NCBI RefSeq assembly: GCF_037975245.1 | Contig: NC_092568.1 | Span: 6,486,501-6,550,500, forward strand | From: Apostichopus japonicus | Lineage: Eukaryota > Echinodermata > Holothuroidea > Aspidochirotida > Stichopodidae | Direction: 5' to 3' | Length of the DNA: 64,000 nt | In this document: positions 22,378 through 33,292 of the stretch, piece after piece | Layout: every line of letters starts with the position of its first letter | Position numbering within the stretch: the first letter of the stretch is position 1 | The notes under the pieces: generated by a model | What the model was told of the DNA's origin: nothing | What the model saw: only the letters and a program-made list of their open reading frames with translations | The model's database searches: none | Position numbers and translations under genes: made by a program

Positions 22378-22826
22378 ATTTACCCTGCTTTTGTATTCTA
22401 TTGATGTTTCCACCCTGTTATTGTTCAGTAGTTTGTTTTTATCCACCCTTTATAATTCAGTCTCTCATAGCAAAATGCTATGCAAAATGGGCTATTGTAG
22501 TCAATTGATGTTTTATTCACCCTGCTATTGTAGTCTATTGCTTTTATATCCACCCTGCTATTGTAGTCTATTGATGTTTTTATCCACCCTGCTATTGTAG
22601 TCTATTGATGTTGTATCTACCCTGCTATTGTAATCTATTGATGTTTTATCCACCATGATAATGTAGTCTATTGATGTTTTTATCCACCCTGCTATTGTAG
22701 TCTATTGATGTTTTATCCACCATGATATTGTAGTCTATTGATGTTATATCCACCCTGCTATTGTTATATATTGATGATCCACCTGCTATTGTTATATATT
22801 GATGATCCACCTGCTATTGTAGTTTT
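22378..22826. repeat. 33-bp minisatellite
   Basis: About 13 copies, clearest from 22500 on, of a 33-bp unit containing CCACCCTGCTATTGTAGTCT and ATTGATGTTTTAT. The first units are degenerate and the last two are shortened. It lies in the intron between exons 22063 and 23770. Confidence 0.85.
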
Positions 22827-23769
22827 GTACTTGCAGACCTCTTACTTTGTTGCTCTATTACTCAGGTGATTCCATATCACTAAGCCTGCTGGCTTTCTGG
22901 TTAATGTACATTTTAAAGAGAAAGGAATTGATATGCTACCAGCTGTGTGAGCATGTGTGGCCTACCCCTGTGTTTGAAAAGCATAAGCGACTGCAAGGCC
23001 TACAACCGATCATAAATATCCAAAACAATTATTTGAGAAGTTTGTAACATATGAAGAATATGATATGCATTAAATCAGGAACTTTTTTTAACTCTTGTAT
23101 TTTAGTGTGAAAGGAATCAGTTAGGTACAGTGTGCTATGCCTATATCATTAGGGCATGATGAATGAACTGTGTATCTAGGCCTACTACTGATTTTGCATG
23201 TAATTGTAATGAATGAAAAAGAGTCGGGACTCAGTTGGGAGTCATCGATTCCTAGGGCAGGAGTCACCGACTCCAAAATTGAATGAATTGCCCAAGCTTA
23301 TCCCAGATAGAAACTCAACTTGATTTAATTGAGTAGATTCTATTGGTAAGGAGCCAAATCTCTTGTAATTTCAGCTTTGTTTCATCTCATTTTTAGATCT
23401 ATCCCATTGACAGCTATATGACCTGTGCATACTTGTTTGTTTCCCCAATCATTGCCTTCTTCCAATCTTAGCTCAAAGTATGCATAGGGGTGAAGTTAAT
23501 TGATGCTGATGATGCATGTGATAAGTAGGGCCTTAGATAGCAGACATCCTGTTAACTACTTTGTTGGTAGGATTTACGTCATGACGTTGCTAACTTGTCT
23601 GAATAATTGAGTAAGGTCCCAACACATCAATGTCAAGTGTATGCTTTTAATCTTTGATTTCTTTTTAAGACAAAGAAGAGATAATTTTAGTTTCAAAATA
23701 ATCCCCTAAAAGCTATATGTTATTTGTTTATATTTGTCCTGACATTTAAAGGGGTTTTTTTGCTTTTAG

Positions 23770-23830
23770 GAGAAATACCTATCTGATGAAGGGTGTCTTG
23801 CATCAAGTCTTCAAAGCGGTTTAAGTGGTT
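23770..23830 (+). CDS. Exon 3 of 7 seen
   Basis: A 61-nt exon after a T-rich tract ending in GCTTTTAG and before the donor GTAAGC. It begins in phase 0 with EKYLSDEGCLASS, continues LQSGLSG, and leaves one base (T). The next exon starts with CT, so the junction codon becomes TCT (Ser). The match of a one-base overhang to a two-base start supports the pairing. Confidence 0.65.
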
Positions 23831-24417
23831 GTAAGCAAATATCATACCAAAGATAGGAGCAACAGCTACAATCTGATCGTGATTTACTTTGAAGTAAAAT
23901 ATGAAATTGGATTCCCTTTACCTCTTCTCCCAGCTGCTGACTTCCCTGCATATCTCTTCTCATGCTTTTCTGCCTTAACCTGCTGGTTTTCTTCAATTAA
24001 ACAATAGCAACTAATTAAGATTTTAAATCTGTTAACTATCCAGCTATGATAACTTGTGCTACAGATTCCTATTTTTTATGTAGTGACTTACAATGAATTA
24101 AATTTAAAGGGACTGAATAAGTTGGTCTATTTCAATGCCTTTTGATGAGCAGCAAGCCTGTGGGTAGCGACAACTATTCGTTTGGTTTTGCAATTCTATG
24201 TGATCAATATAATTTAACTGAAGTATTATGTTGTTTCACCCTGGAAAACTTCAATGAAGACCATTGGTATTTACACTGTTCATACAACTGCAGAACTCAC
24301 CCTACAGGTGTATAAATGATTGATACGTAGGGTTTAGTATAAACATGACTATTTGCTGAAAATGCACAAACTGTTTTCAGTAACTTGTACATTTGTTCAT
24401 TCCTTTTCTCATCTCAG

Positions 24418-25139
24418 CTGCAAGACACTTTTCAGAAGGAAGTCAGCAAGCTATCCAAGAAGCTCTGCAACGTTTGGCCAAGAGACAAGCGGCTCGGCAG
24501 TATTCTCCAACACAAAACCAGAATCTTCTAACCCAAGTTCAAAACCCAGCCAACCCATTGTCTGGTCCAGTTCTCAATAGACAAAGTGTGTATGGACAAA
24601 GTATAGGAAGGAATAATGTTCATAACAGTAGTGGCAAGGTACCTCACCATCATAGAGCACAGTCACAGGACTCAGTAAAGGTTTATTCTGAGGGACAAAG
24701 GCTAGGAAGCTATGACTATGCCAGTTCTCAAAACGGACTTTCTTCTGGTCTGGAAATATCCTCAGGATCAAAAACAAGTGTATCTTCTAGAGGGAGCTCT
24801 TCCTCAGGCTTGCAGAGGACACTCTCAAACCCTAATTTGCTTAATCAGACTGTAGCCAACCAAATGGCATGGCAGAATGAATCACAGAAAGCATACAACA
24901 CAGTGGTTGGTGTCCCACCACAAAATGGAACATACCAACCCTCGCCTGGAAGCCTTCAGTATCATTACACTGTACAGAATATGCACCCTTTATCAGCTGG
25001 TACTTACCACACTTCAAAGACATCCAGACAACGTCAATCTGAAACCAGGATGGAATCTCAACAGCCAATGAGCTTGCAGGAACAGCAGTACATATCCCAT
25101 GAGCTGACTCAGCAGAATCGGCTCAAACATCAAGAGCAG
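24418..25139 (+). CDS. Exon 4 of 7 seen: main exon of unknown Ser/Gln-rich protein
   Basis: A 722-nt exon, by far the longest. The acceptor is TTTTCTCATCTCAG; the donor GTAAGT follows GAGCAG at 25139, and the exon ends on a codon border. The translation starts with a helix-forming piece, SQQAIQEALQRLAKRQAAR, then becomes rich in Ser, Gln and Asn, without cysteine clusters or membrane segments. LQRTLSNPNLL (about 24809) fits the AMPK/MARK-type rule (hydrophobic at -5, Arg at -3, Ser, hydrophobic at +4), and HHRAQS is a second Arg-x-x-Ser site; such sites often bind 14-3-3 after phosphorylation. I do not recognise the family. The composition suggests a cytoplasmic scaffold or cytoskeletal regulator, which is inference only. 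The frame also runs 30 nt past the donor into the intron, and an internal ATG-led frame starting at 24393 includes intron bases; I reject that start because of the strong acceptor and the phase match upstream. Confidence 0.85.
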
Positions 25140-26261
25140 GTAAGTTACCTTCATCTTGAGCAGGTTTAATGTAAGCGGTACTTTTCCCTAATTCACATAT
25201 AGGTTTATGTGTTTCTTTTACACTCTTCATTTATCACATTATGGTAGCATCTTCCAAAACCCCTCCATCCATTTTCCGGTACCTTTTGAGGTGGTTACAG
25301 GCTAACTTTGATTCCAGGCCTCAGGTGTTGTGTGCCATTCATATTGAGGAGAAATCCTACAACAGTCACAAAATAATATCTTGCTGCAGTTTTGTCTGCT
25401 CTATGTGGTGGGTGATTCTGTAGCCTACTAGTATTCAGTCACTCCTTTGGTTGATTTGCATATTTGGGTCATGCTGTTAATTAGCATACATGTAAGGGAT
25501 GTACTCACCAGTCAAGTTTGTGAGATGTGTTTGATCAAACAAGTAATTCTTTTTCACAAAGTTTAATATCATGTAGAGAGAATGGAGCTAGTCATCCCAT
25601 TCTACACAGACTGTATCTCTCAGCTGGATGATACCCAGTACTACAAGATGTTTTTTTTCCACATCATATGAGGCTGATTTAGTCATTCTCTTGGCTTGGT
25701 TCTAACGTTGACATTGAGATTTCTGTTCATCTTGTGCGGTATCCAGAGCACCTGTTCCTAGCTGCACTTTTCTTCTTGTGAAGAAGGTCAATAATCGATA
25801 TTGTTTAGAAGATGGTTTGCCAATTGTTCCTTGTTGCAGCACGCTAATTGACAAATATCTCTTTTGTTTCTTTTGCATGTGTATCTGTTTGTTGGGGGGA
25901 AGATTAATGTTACACAAACTGGCATGATCACCTTACAGATCAACAGGGGAGGTTCTTTACATATGTCCAATGAATCGCTGCAGTCACTGCAGTCCACATG
26001 GGTTTGTTGATTGCACTACATGATGTCTCTTAGAGATGTCAGTAACTATCATATGATAATTGCCTCCACTAACTTGCATCTCACGAGTTTCTAGACTGTT
26101 CATCTGATTGCTTTAGGCTACATGTCATACAGTGAGCTGACTATTGGCATGATCGAAAGTAGCTAAATACCCAGCATCCGGGAACTGACAGGTCAAACAG
26201 GGTAGCAACAGAAAAAGACCATATTGAAAAGAAAGAAAGAAGTATTTCCAATGAAACAAAT

Positions 26262-26667
26262 CCAGGGATCATCGTAGGGTACTTTATGGGCCAGAGATCA
26301 TAGTAGGGTACTTTATGGGCCAGAGATCATAGTAGGGTACTTTATGGGCCAGAGATCATAGTAGGGTACTTTATGGGCCAGAGATCATAGTAGGGTACTT
26401 TATGGGCCAGAGATCATAGTAGGGTACTTTATGGGCCAGAGATCATAGTAGGGTACTTTATGGGCCAGAGATCATAGTAGGGTACTTTATGGGCCAGAGA
26501 TCATAGTAGGGTACTTTATGGGCCAGAGATCATAGTAGGGTACTTTATGGGCCAGAGATCATAGTAGGGTACTTTATGGGCCAGAGATCATAGTAGGGTA
26601 CTTTATGGGCCAGAGATCATAGTAGGGTACTTTATGGGCCAGAGATCATAGTAGGGTACTTTATGGG
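26262..26667. repeat. 29-bp minisatellite, 14 units, almost perfect
   Basis: Exactly fourteen 29-bp units of the type GATCATAGTAGGGTACTTTA plus TGGGCCAGA. Only the first unit differs visibly (GGGATCATCG). Such uniformity points to very recent expansion or ongoing homogenisation. It lies in the intron between exons 24418 and 28106. Confidence 0.97.
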
Positions 26668-28105
26668 CCAGAGCTTTCTTCATGTGAAGGATTGAAAATA
26701 TTAAAATACTAAATATCATACAAATGGTTCAATGTACCTCTGTTTCTTCAACATAACACACTTATCCCTTTATTAATTAGAACTTTATCATATGTAATGA
26801 CTATGTTTACTTCCAAAAAGGTTTTGAATGTCATTGTTTTGAATAACAATGGAATCATGACTCCTCTTGAAGCCACAAGTCTCAGGGCTGCGAGTACTGG
26901 ACTCCAAAAATCTAGGAGCATCCAAGCCAAATTAATCTTTACATCTCATAAAATTACTTGATCAAATCTGACCATCATCAAGAATTCACACAGCAGTTGT
27001 TCAAAGTTCTGGCATCCTTTCAGTTTGAAGACAAATACAGATAAATTTATGCTAGTTGGACTTACAAATAAAGTGCTTAAATTTCAACATTTTATTTCTC
27101 ATCAACACTGTAAACTTTAATGGCAAGTTTGATTGACATGTTTCGTTTTGCTTTTCTCTGTGTCAATCTCTTTTCGTTTTGCTTTCAGTTGCCATTTTTA
27201 ATACAAGTTGCCCAACATCCTCCTTCAGAGCACATGTTTATAGCTACATTTTGATTTATGGTCTTCACCTCTGGATAGTATTAACTTTACTATTTCTTTC
27301 TATAATTTATGAAGGAACAGATCAAACCATATCAGACCTTCCTAGTATCAGAATTAAATGTAGAGCTGTATCTTCTCAAATCTCCTTAGCTTGGTGTCAT
27401 GGCATATTGTTGTTTTAATGGGCAAATGCAAACATTGTCTTAATTCATTGGTACAAACTATAAATTGTAAGGGAAGAATAACCAGTCTTGGCAAAACTGT
27501 CAACATTCCATGAAATGTGACATATGTTTGCAGCAACCAGTATTCAATAGAGCATAAAGCAATCCTCAACAAAAAACAACTCTGGCAAAAAATAAAATTC
27601 ACTTGCCACTGGTAATGTTATATATGCTATATAGTCAAAATACAGTTTCCAAAAAGAATGCTAATGAAAGTTGTGGCAAGTGGGCAAGCATGTACTTGTT
27701 GAGGCCTGGTGTTAGGTTCATTAGTATTTGCATTTAGAGGATGAAGTTATATTATAAAGTGTTCTATGGTGCTGTTAGCTGGTAATTTAGCAGTAATAAT
27801 AGCTGACATAACACAGAGCTGCTTGTCATGTTGTAATTTAAGCTATTTATATGGTGTGTCTCTTGTCAAAGAACAGCTTTCTTGATCTGACGGTCTAGGG
27901 ACCTCCCAACACCACATGTGTTTTCATGTGATATAAGTAGAAAGCATGCTAAAATATTTACCTGCAGAGAGATGTAATGATACATGCATTGACATGCAGA
28001 GAGAACACACAGGAATCAGATTTAGTGGTCCTGTCAACTTTAATGTTTGTTGCTACTAAAATCTACAAAATATTTCTCCTGTATTGTTTCTCTTATATTC
28101 CATAG

Positions 28106-28225
28106 CAACATGGATATTATGACAATATCTATTGTCACCACAATGACTTGAGTCCCTTAGCTCAGTGGCATTATAATACTCTTGGCTATTGTCTTCCCCA
28201 GAGTGACCAAGTGTCTGTGACAAAG
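28106..28225 (+). CDS. Exon 5 of 7 seen
   Basis: A 120-nt exon, phase 0 at both ends, between the acceptor TTATATTCCATAG and the donor GTAATT. It is Tyr/His-rich: it starts QHGYYDNIYCHH, then has DLSPLAQWHYNTLGY, and ends SDQVSVTK. It follows exon 24418 in frame and leads in frame to exon 39598. The aromatic residues and the LSPL motif make it unlike random intron translation. No domain was recognised. Confidence 0.75.
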
Positions 28226-28480
28226 GTAATTATCTCTGTGGTTACAAGTATACTCAAAACATCCCATCCATAGATACAAAAAAAGGGGTCTTCTGCCACC
28301 AATTGCATAAATGTGTATTTTTCAACAAAAGAACTAATAGCAAATGGGATCCTCTGAAAGCTGGACAGATTTCTTTGTTTGTGTCTTAAGTATGTTTAGG
28401 GAAGACTCACATCGACATGTTACATCATTACCATCTTCACACTTGACTGCATACACTCCGGAAAAGCCTGAATTAGTTAA

Positions 28481-29623
28481 AAGAATTGTCTGCTAGCCCT
28501 TAGAAATTACCATAAAAAACGATGATCAATTTTCCAAACATGTTTTTAAAGAAGAAGAAAGCTAATATTGTGTTTGACAGAGAAATGATTTTTTAATCGT
28601 TGAGGATTGATATTTCAAATATACTTTGAAGTTTGAACAGTACTTAGAGAACTTGACATCATCTGGGCAAATGCAGATTGGGACATAACCTACGCTGCAC
28701 ACAGTTCCTACAGTAGTTACAGCAACCACGTTTGAAAACAGATTAATTTCTTCCTTAATTTTCGGGTGAAATTTCTTATATCATGGATGATCCCATGCTT
28801 TTATGTAGTACATCAGTGGTTTTGTGGTATTTGTGTAACACAAGATAAGCTGAACAGCAGACTCATTGTTGTTTACATTGCGCTGTCCAGCTCCAATGCG
28901 AAGAATGCTCGCATGTAGGCTACCGTAAAGTTTACAATCGGACAGTTCTATGAAGCCTAAGCTTTCTGGTACTACATTGTGCGCTGCCCAGCTCCAATGC
29001 GAAGAATGCTTGCATGTAGGCTACCGTAAAGTTACAATCGGACAGTTCTATGAAGCCTAAAAGCTTTCTGTTACTTCATTGTGCTCTGACATCGATTCCA
29101 CCATATTTCACCTTGCGATGTTCCAATTACTTTTTAATTAATGTTAAAGAAGCTTCCTTTTACTGTTTTAAGTTGATCTGTGAATGTTATTTCAGCAGTT
29201 TCGGAGAACAGCTTATGGGCATTTCCATGAAAAAGTGGACATGGGCTCAAAAGATAAATTCTGCAATGACATCTTGTCATTGGTTAAATGTTGTTGTAAA
29301 CATATATCCAAGTTTGTGGAATCAATATGATACCTTCCTAAATATTGATTTTTTTCATGGAAATTTGTACATGCGAGAGTGTATTTGTTGTGGAAATGGG
29401 AGTGCTAACTTCAAGTCGCCCTTTTTTCCTATTTGCCCGCATTACATCATTCACCAAATTGATGGGTTCGAACTACCGATGCTTTTGGTGAGAAACTGTT
29501 GAATTTGAAAACCAGATTTTCACAAGAAGAAAACATTGAATAGGGAAAATTTTTGCAGGGTTAGAAAGAGAAAAATAACAGCTATGAGGACAATGTATCA
29601 AAATCTCCCACCAGACAATTCCT
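28481..29623. mobile_element. TTAA-flanked non-autonomous DNA transposon (piggyBac/Kolobok type)
   Basis: TTAA at 28477-28480 and again at 29624-29627 frame a 1143-bp segment. Its ends are inverted copies: left AAGAATTGTCTG, right CAGACAATTCCT (11 of 12 match). TTAA target sites are used by piggyBac and Kolobok elements. A 150-codon plus frame inside (29050-29502) has no recognisable transposase motif. The element lies in the intron after exon 28106. Because TTAA is common in AT-rich DNA, the call rests mainly on the inverted ends. Confidence 0.55.
28882..29080. repeat. 101-bp tandem duplication
   Basis: Two adjacent copies, about 95% alike, share CCAGCTCCAATGCGAAGAAT, GTAGGCTACCGTAAAGTT and ACAATCGGACAGTTCTATGA. 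They lie inside the TTAA-flanked element. Only two units are present. Confidence 0.85.
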
Positions 29624-31318
29624 TTAAATAGCCTAGTCAACTCTGAATGGATTTGTTGTTATTGTTTGAAAGCATTTGATCCAAGTGGTGAGCGCCAGAG
29701 CTATTTGTGGTTCCTATGTGACAAAATCAAAGAGAACAAGGAAATCAGTTACAGTACAACCTGCTCCAAGATCTTTCTGAAGGCCAATGCCAGTTCTTGA
29801 TTTAAACAATCCAGACTTCCAACATGTCAACACACTGTATTTTTTTCTGCACAAGTCAACCCATTTTCTTTCTTCTATTCGCTCTTCAAGATACCAAAAA
29901 CTTTTCTTACATTAGAAATGTTTAACAAACAAAACATTAATAAGTGCCAGTCTCATAAGATCACAAGTAAATTTTTTTTAAATACAGTAATAGATACAGG
30001 TTTTGCATATTTACAAGACTAACTAAATGCCTATTACTGACATTTGTCTGCTGAAAGGATTGTCATGTATTTCTGGTATTTGATTGGCTAATAATACTCC
30101 ACTACAAGCTTCTACAAACATTTTGACATCATTTGCACATAAAATTCATTGTCGAACCTTGATTTCTTGCAACATTATTACAGCAGAACTACCAATCCCG
30201 AGGTTATTAATCAGGTTCAGTAGTTACTCCAGTGAATGCTGCAAAATGTTTGGGCAACTCCCTGACCAGACCACCTGTTTCAATGATGTTTTGTTTTAAT
30301 GTGCAGCAATTGTACCACTGGGACACTCATTCACACAACAAGAAGTTGTTTTTTTCCTTCTGTTTGTTGATTGTTGTAGTCAGCAACTAGAATTGCTGTT
30401 CTGAATCTACTGAATGCACATTGCATAGATCACTTGATTTATACAACAATATTATTTACTCAAAATAACATTGGGAATATTTTGTTTGTTGCAAAAGGAG
30501 GATGTCTTTTGATACATCAAACTGATGGTAGATATTGTTCGGAAATATGTCTAACATAAGAAGATACGAAATGGAACAAATAGAAGAAAGACACATCTAG
30601 AAAGAGTTACACAGGTCGACAAAGAAACAAGCAAACTGTTTGGGGCCATTTTAAGCATGGTATTATGACTGCATGGTATTGACAGCTTGTAACAGGGTAA
30701 GACTCGGAAGCTATTTGTGAAGGGGAAGTTGTGAAGATAGTAGTTATATTTACAAAGATACAGATTTCGCAGAACCTGGTATGGGGAGGCTATCATGGTC
30801 AGCTTATGTCGAACAAACTTGGATATATCACAGCTTGGAGGAGCGCATTTGATATTCGCTTTGGAAAAAAAAAAGGTTGGTATCTCCTTATGTTGTCGAT
30901 ATTTTTCAGTAATTTTGTGATTTTAAGGAATTTGTATTCAAATCGTATTCTGAAGCACAATAAAAAGTAAACCCGCTCTATTGTGGTATACTCGGATCAT
31001 CACTGAGTTCAAGTAGTGAATTTATATCTGTTTAGAGATTCAGGGATACCTGGTAGTGTGTGTGCTCAAGTGGTGGCTATAGTCAGTATGAAGGGTAGCC
31101 ACGATAGCATGGCAATGAATGAGGAGCGTTGATGAGAGGCTTCCCTTACCAACTTGCAGTTTCTTTGTATTATAATACTACATCTCCATTCATTCCCTAC
31201 AATACTACAACTATTGCTTGTGATCTCACGATAAAAGTAATAGTTTGCAAAATGTTCTTGCATGTCATCAAGAAGACTTACAAAGTTACCAAAGTATGTA
31301 GGCAAGCATTTTGACATG

Positions 31319-33292
31319 TCTGTAAATTTGTTGATGATCCATTGCTTTCATGTTATCTAATGTGTTAGTCTGTGAATTTGTTGATGATCCTACATGCTTT
31401 CATGATATCCAATGTGTTGGTCTGTGAATTTATTGATGATCCTATATATATATGCTTTCATGATATCCAATGTGTTGGTCTGTGAATTTATTGATGATCC
31501 TATATATATGCTTTCATGATATCCAATGTGTTGGTCTGTGAATTTATTGATGATCCTATATATATGCTTTCATGATATCCAATGTGTTGGTCTGTGAATT
31601 TGTTGATGATCCTATGCTTTCATATTATCCAATGTGTTGGTCTGAATTTATTGATGATCCTATGCTTTCATGTTGTGTTCTGTGAATTAATTGATGATCC
31701 TATGCTTTCATGTTATCCAATATGTTGGTCTGTGAATTTATTGGTGATCCCATGTTTTCATGAATGTTGTGTTTGTCTGTGAATTTATTGATGATCCTAT
31801 GCTTTCATGTTATTTAATGTGTTGGTCTGTGAATTTATTGATGATCCTATGTTTTCATGTTGTGTTGGTCTGTGAATTTATTGATGATCAGATGCTTTCA
31901 TGTAATCCAATGTGTTGGTCTGTGAATTTATTGGTGATCCTATGCTTTCATGTAATCCAATGTGTTGGTCTGTGAATTTATTGGTGATCCCATGCTTTTA
32001 TGAATGTTGTGTTGGTCTGTGAATTTATTGATGATCCTATGCTTTTATGTTATCCAATGTGTTGGTCTGAATTTATTGATGATCCCATGATTTCATGTTG
32101 TGTTGGTCTGAATTTATTGATGATCCTATGCTTTCATGTTATCCAATGTGTTGGTCTATGAATTTATTGATGATCCCATGCTTTCATGTTATCCAATGTG
32201 TTGGTCTGAATTTATTGATGATCCCATGATTTCATAACATTGTGTTGGTCTGTGAATTTATTGGTGATCCTTTGCTTTCATGTTATCCAATGTGTTGGTC
32301 TGTGAATTTATTGATGATCCCATGCTTTCATGTTATCCAATGTGTTGGTCTGAATTTATTGATGATCCCATGATTTCATGTTGTGTTGGTCTCTGAATTT
32401 ATTGGTGATCCTTTGCTTTCATGTTATCCAATGTGTTGGTCTGAATTTATTGATGATCCCATGTTTTCATGTTGTGTTGGTCTGTGAATTTATTGATGAT
32501 CAGATGCTTTCATGTAATCCAATGTGTTGGTCTGTGAATTTATTGGTGATCCTATGCTTTCATGTAATCCAATGTGTTGGTCTGTGAATTTATTGGTGAT
32601 CCCATGCTTTTATGAATGCTGTGTTGGTCTGTGAATTTATTGATGATCCTATGCTTTTATGTTATCCAATGTGTTGGTCTGAATTTATTGATGATCCCAT
32701 GATTTCATGTTGTGTTGGTCTGAATTTATTGATGATCCTATGCTTTCATGTTATCCAATGTGTTGGTCTATGAATTTATTGATGATCCCATGCTTTCATG
32801 TTATCCAATGTGTTGGTCTGAATTTATTGATGATCCCATGATTTCATAACATTGTGTTGGTCTGTGAATTTATTGGTGATCCTTTGCTTTCATGTTATCC
32901 AATGTGTTGGTCTGTGAATTTATTGATGATCCCATGCTTTCATGTTATCCAATGTGTTGGTCTGAATTTATTGATGATCCCATGATTTCATGTTGTGTTG
33001 GTCTCTGAATTTATTGGTGATCCTTTGCTTTCATGTTATCCAATGTGTTGGTCTGAATTTATTGATGATCCCATGATTTCATAACATTGCGTTGGTCTCT
33101 GAATTTATTGGTGATCCTTTGCTTTCATGTTATCCAATGTGTTGGTCTGTGAATTTATTGATGATCCCATGCTTTCATGTTATCCAATGTGTTGGTCTGT
33201 GAATTTATTGATGATCCTATGATTTCATGTTGTGTTGGTCTTTGAATTTATTGATGATCCTTTGCTCTCATGTTATCCAATGTGTTGGTCAT
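31319..33292. repeat. Minisatellite of about 50 bp with a 612-bp higher-order repeat
   Basis: About 43 units contain TGTGTTGGTCTGTGAATTTA, TTGATGATCC and ATGCTTTCATGTTATCCAA, with several length variants (about 38, 45 and 50 bp, the shorter ones lacking TATCCAA or TGTG). A block starting GTTTTCATGTTGTG at 31851 recurs almost unchanged at 32463, so a run of about 13 units was duplicated as one 612-bp block. It lies in the intron between exons 28106 and 39598. Confidence 0.93.

Noticed and set aside
27180-27245. Exon-like segment behind a strong acceptor (TTTTGCTTTCAG)
   Set aside because: The phase-0 frame stops after 21 codons and no donor lies before the stop; exon 28106 already follows exon 24418 in frame.
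31582-32587. Cys/Trp-rich repetitive plus frames
   Set aside because: Products of the 50-bp minisatellite with stops between units.
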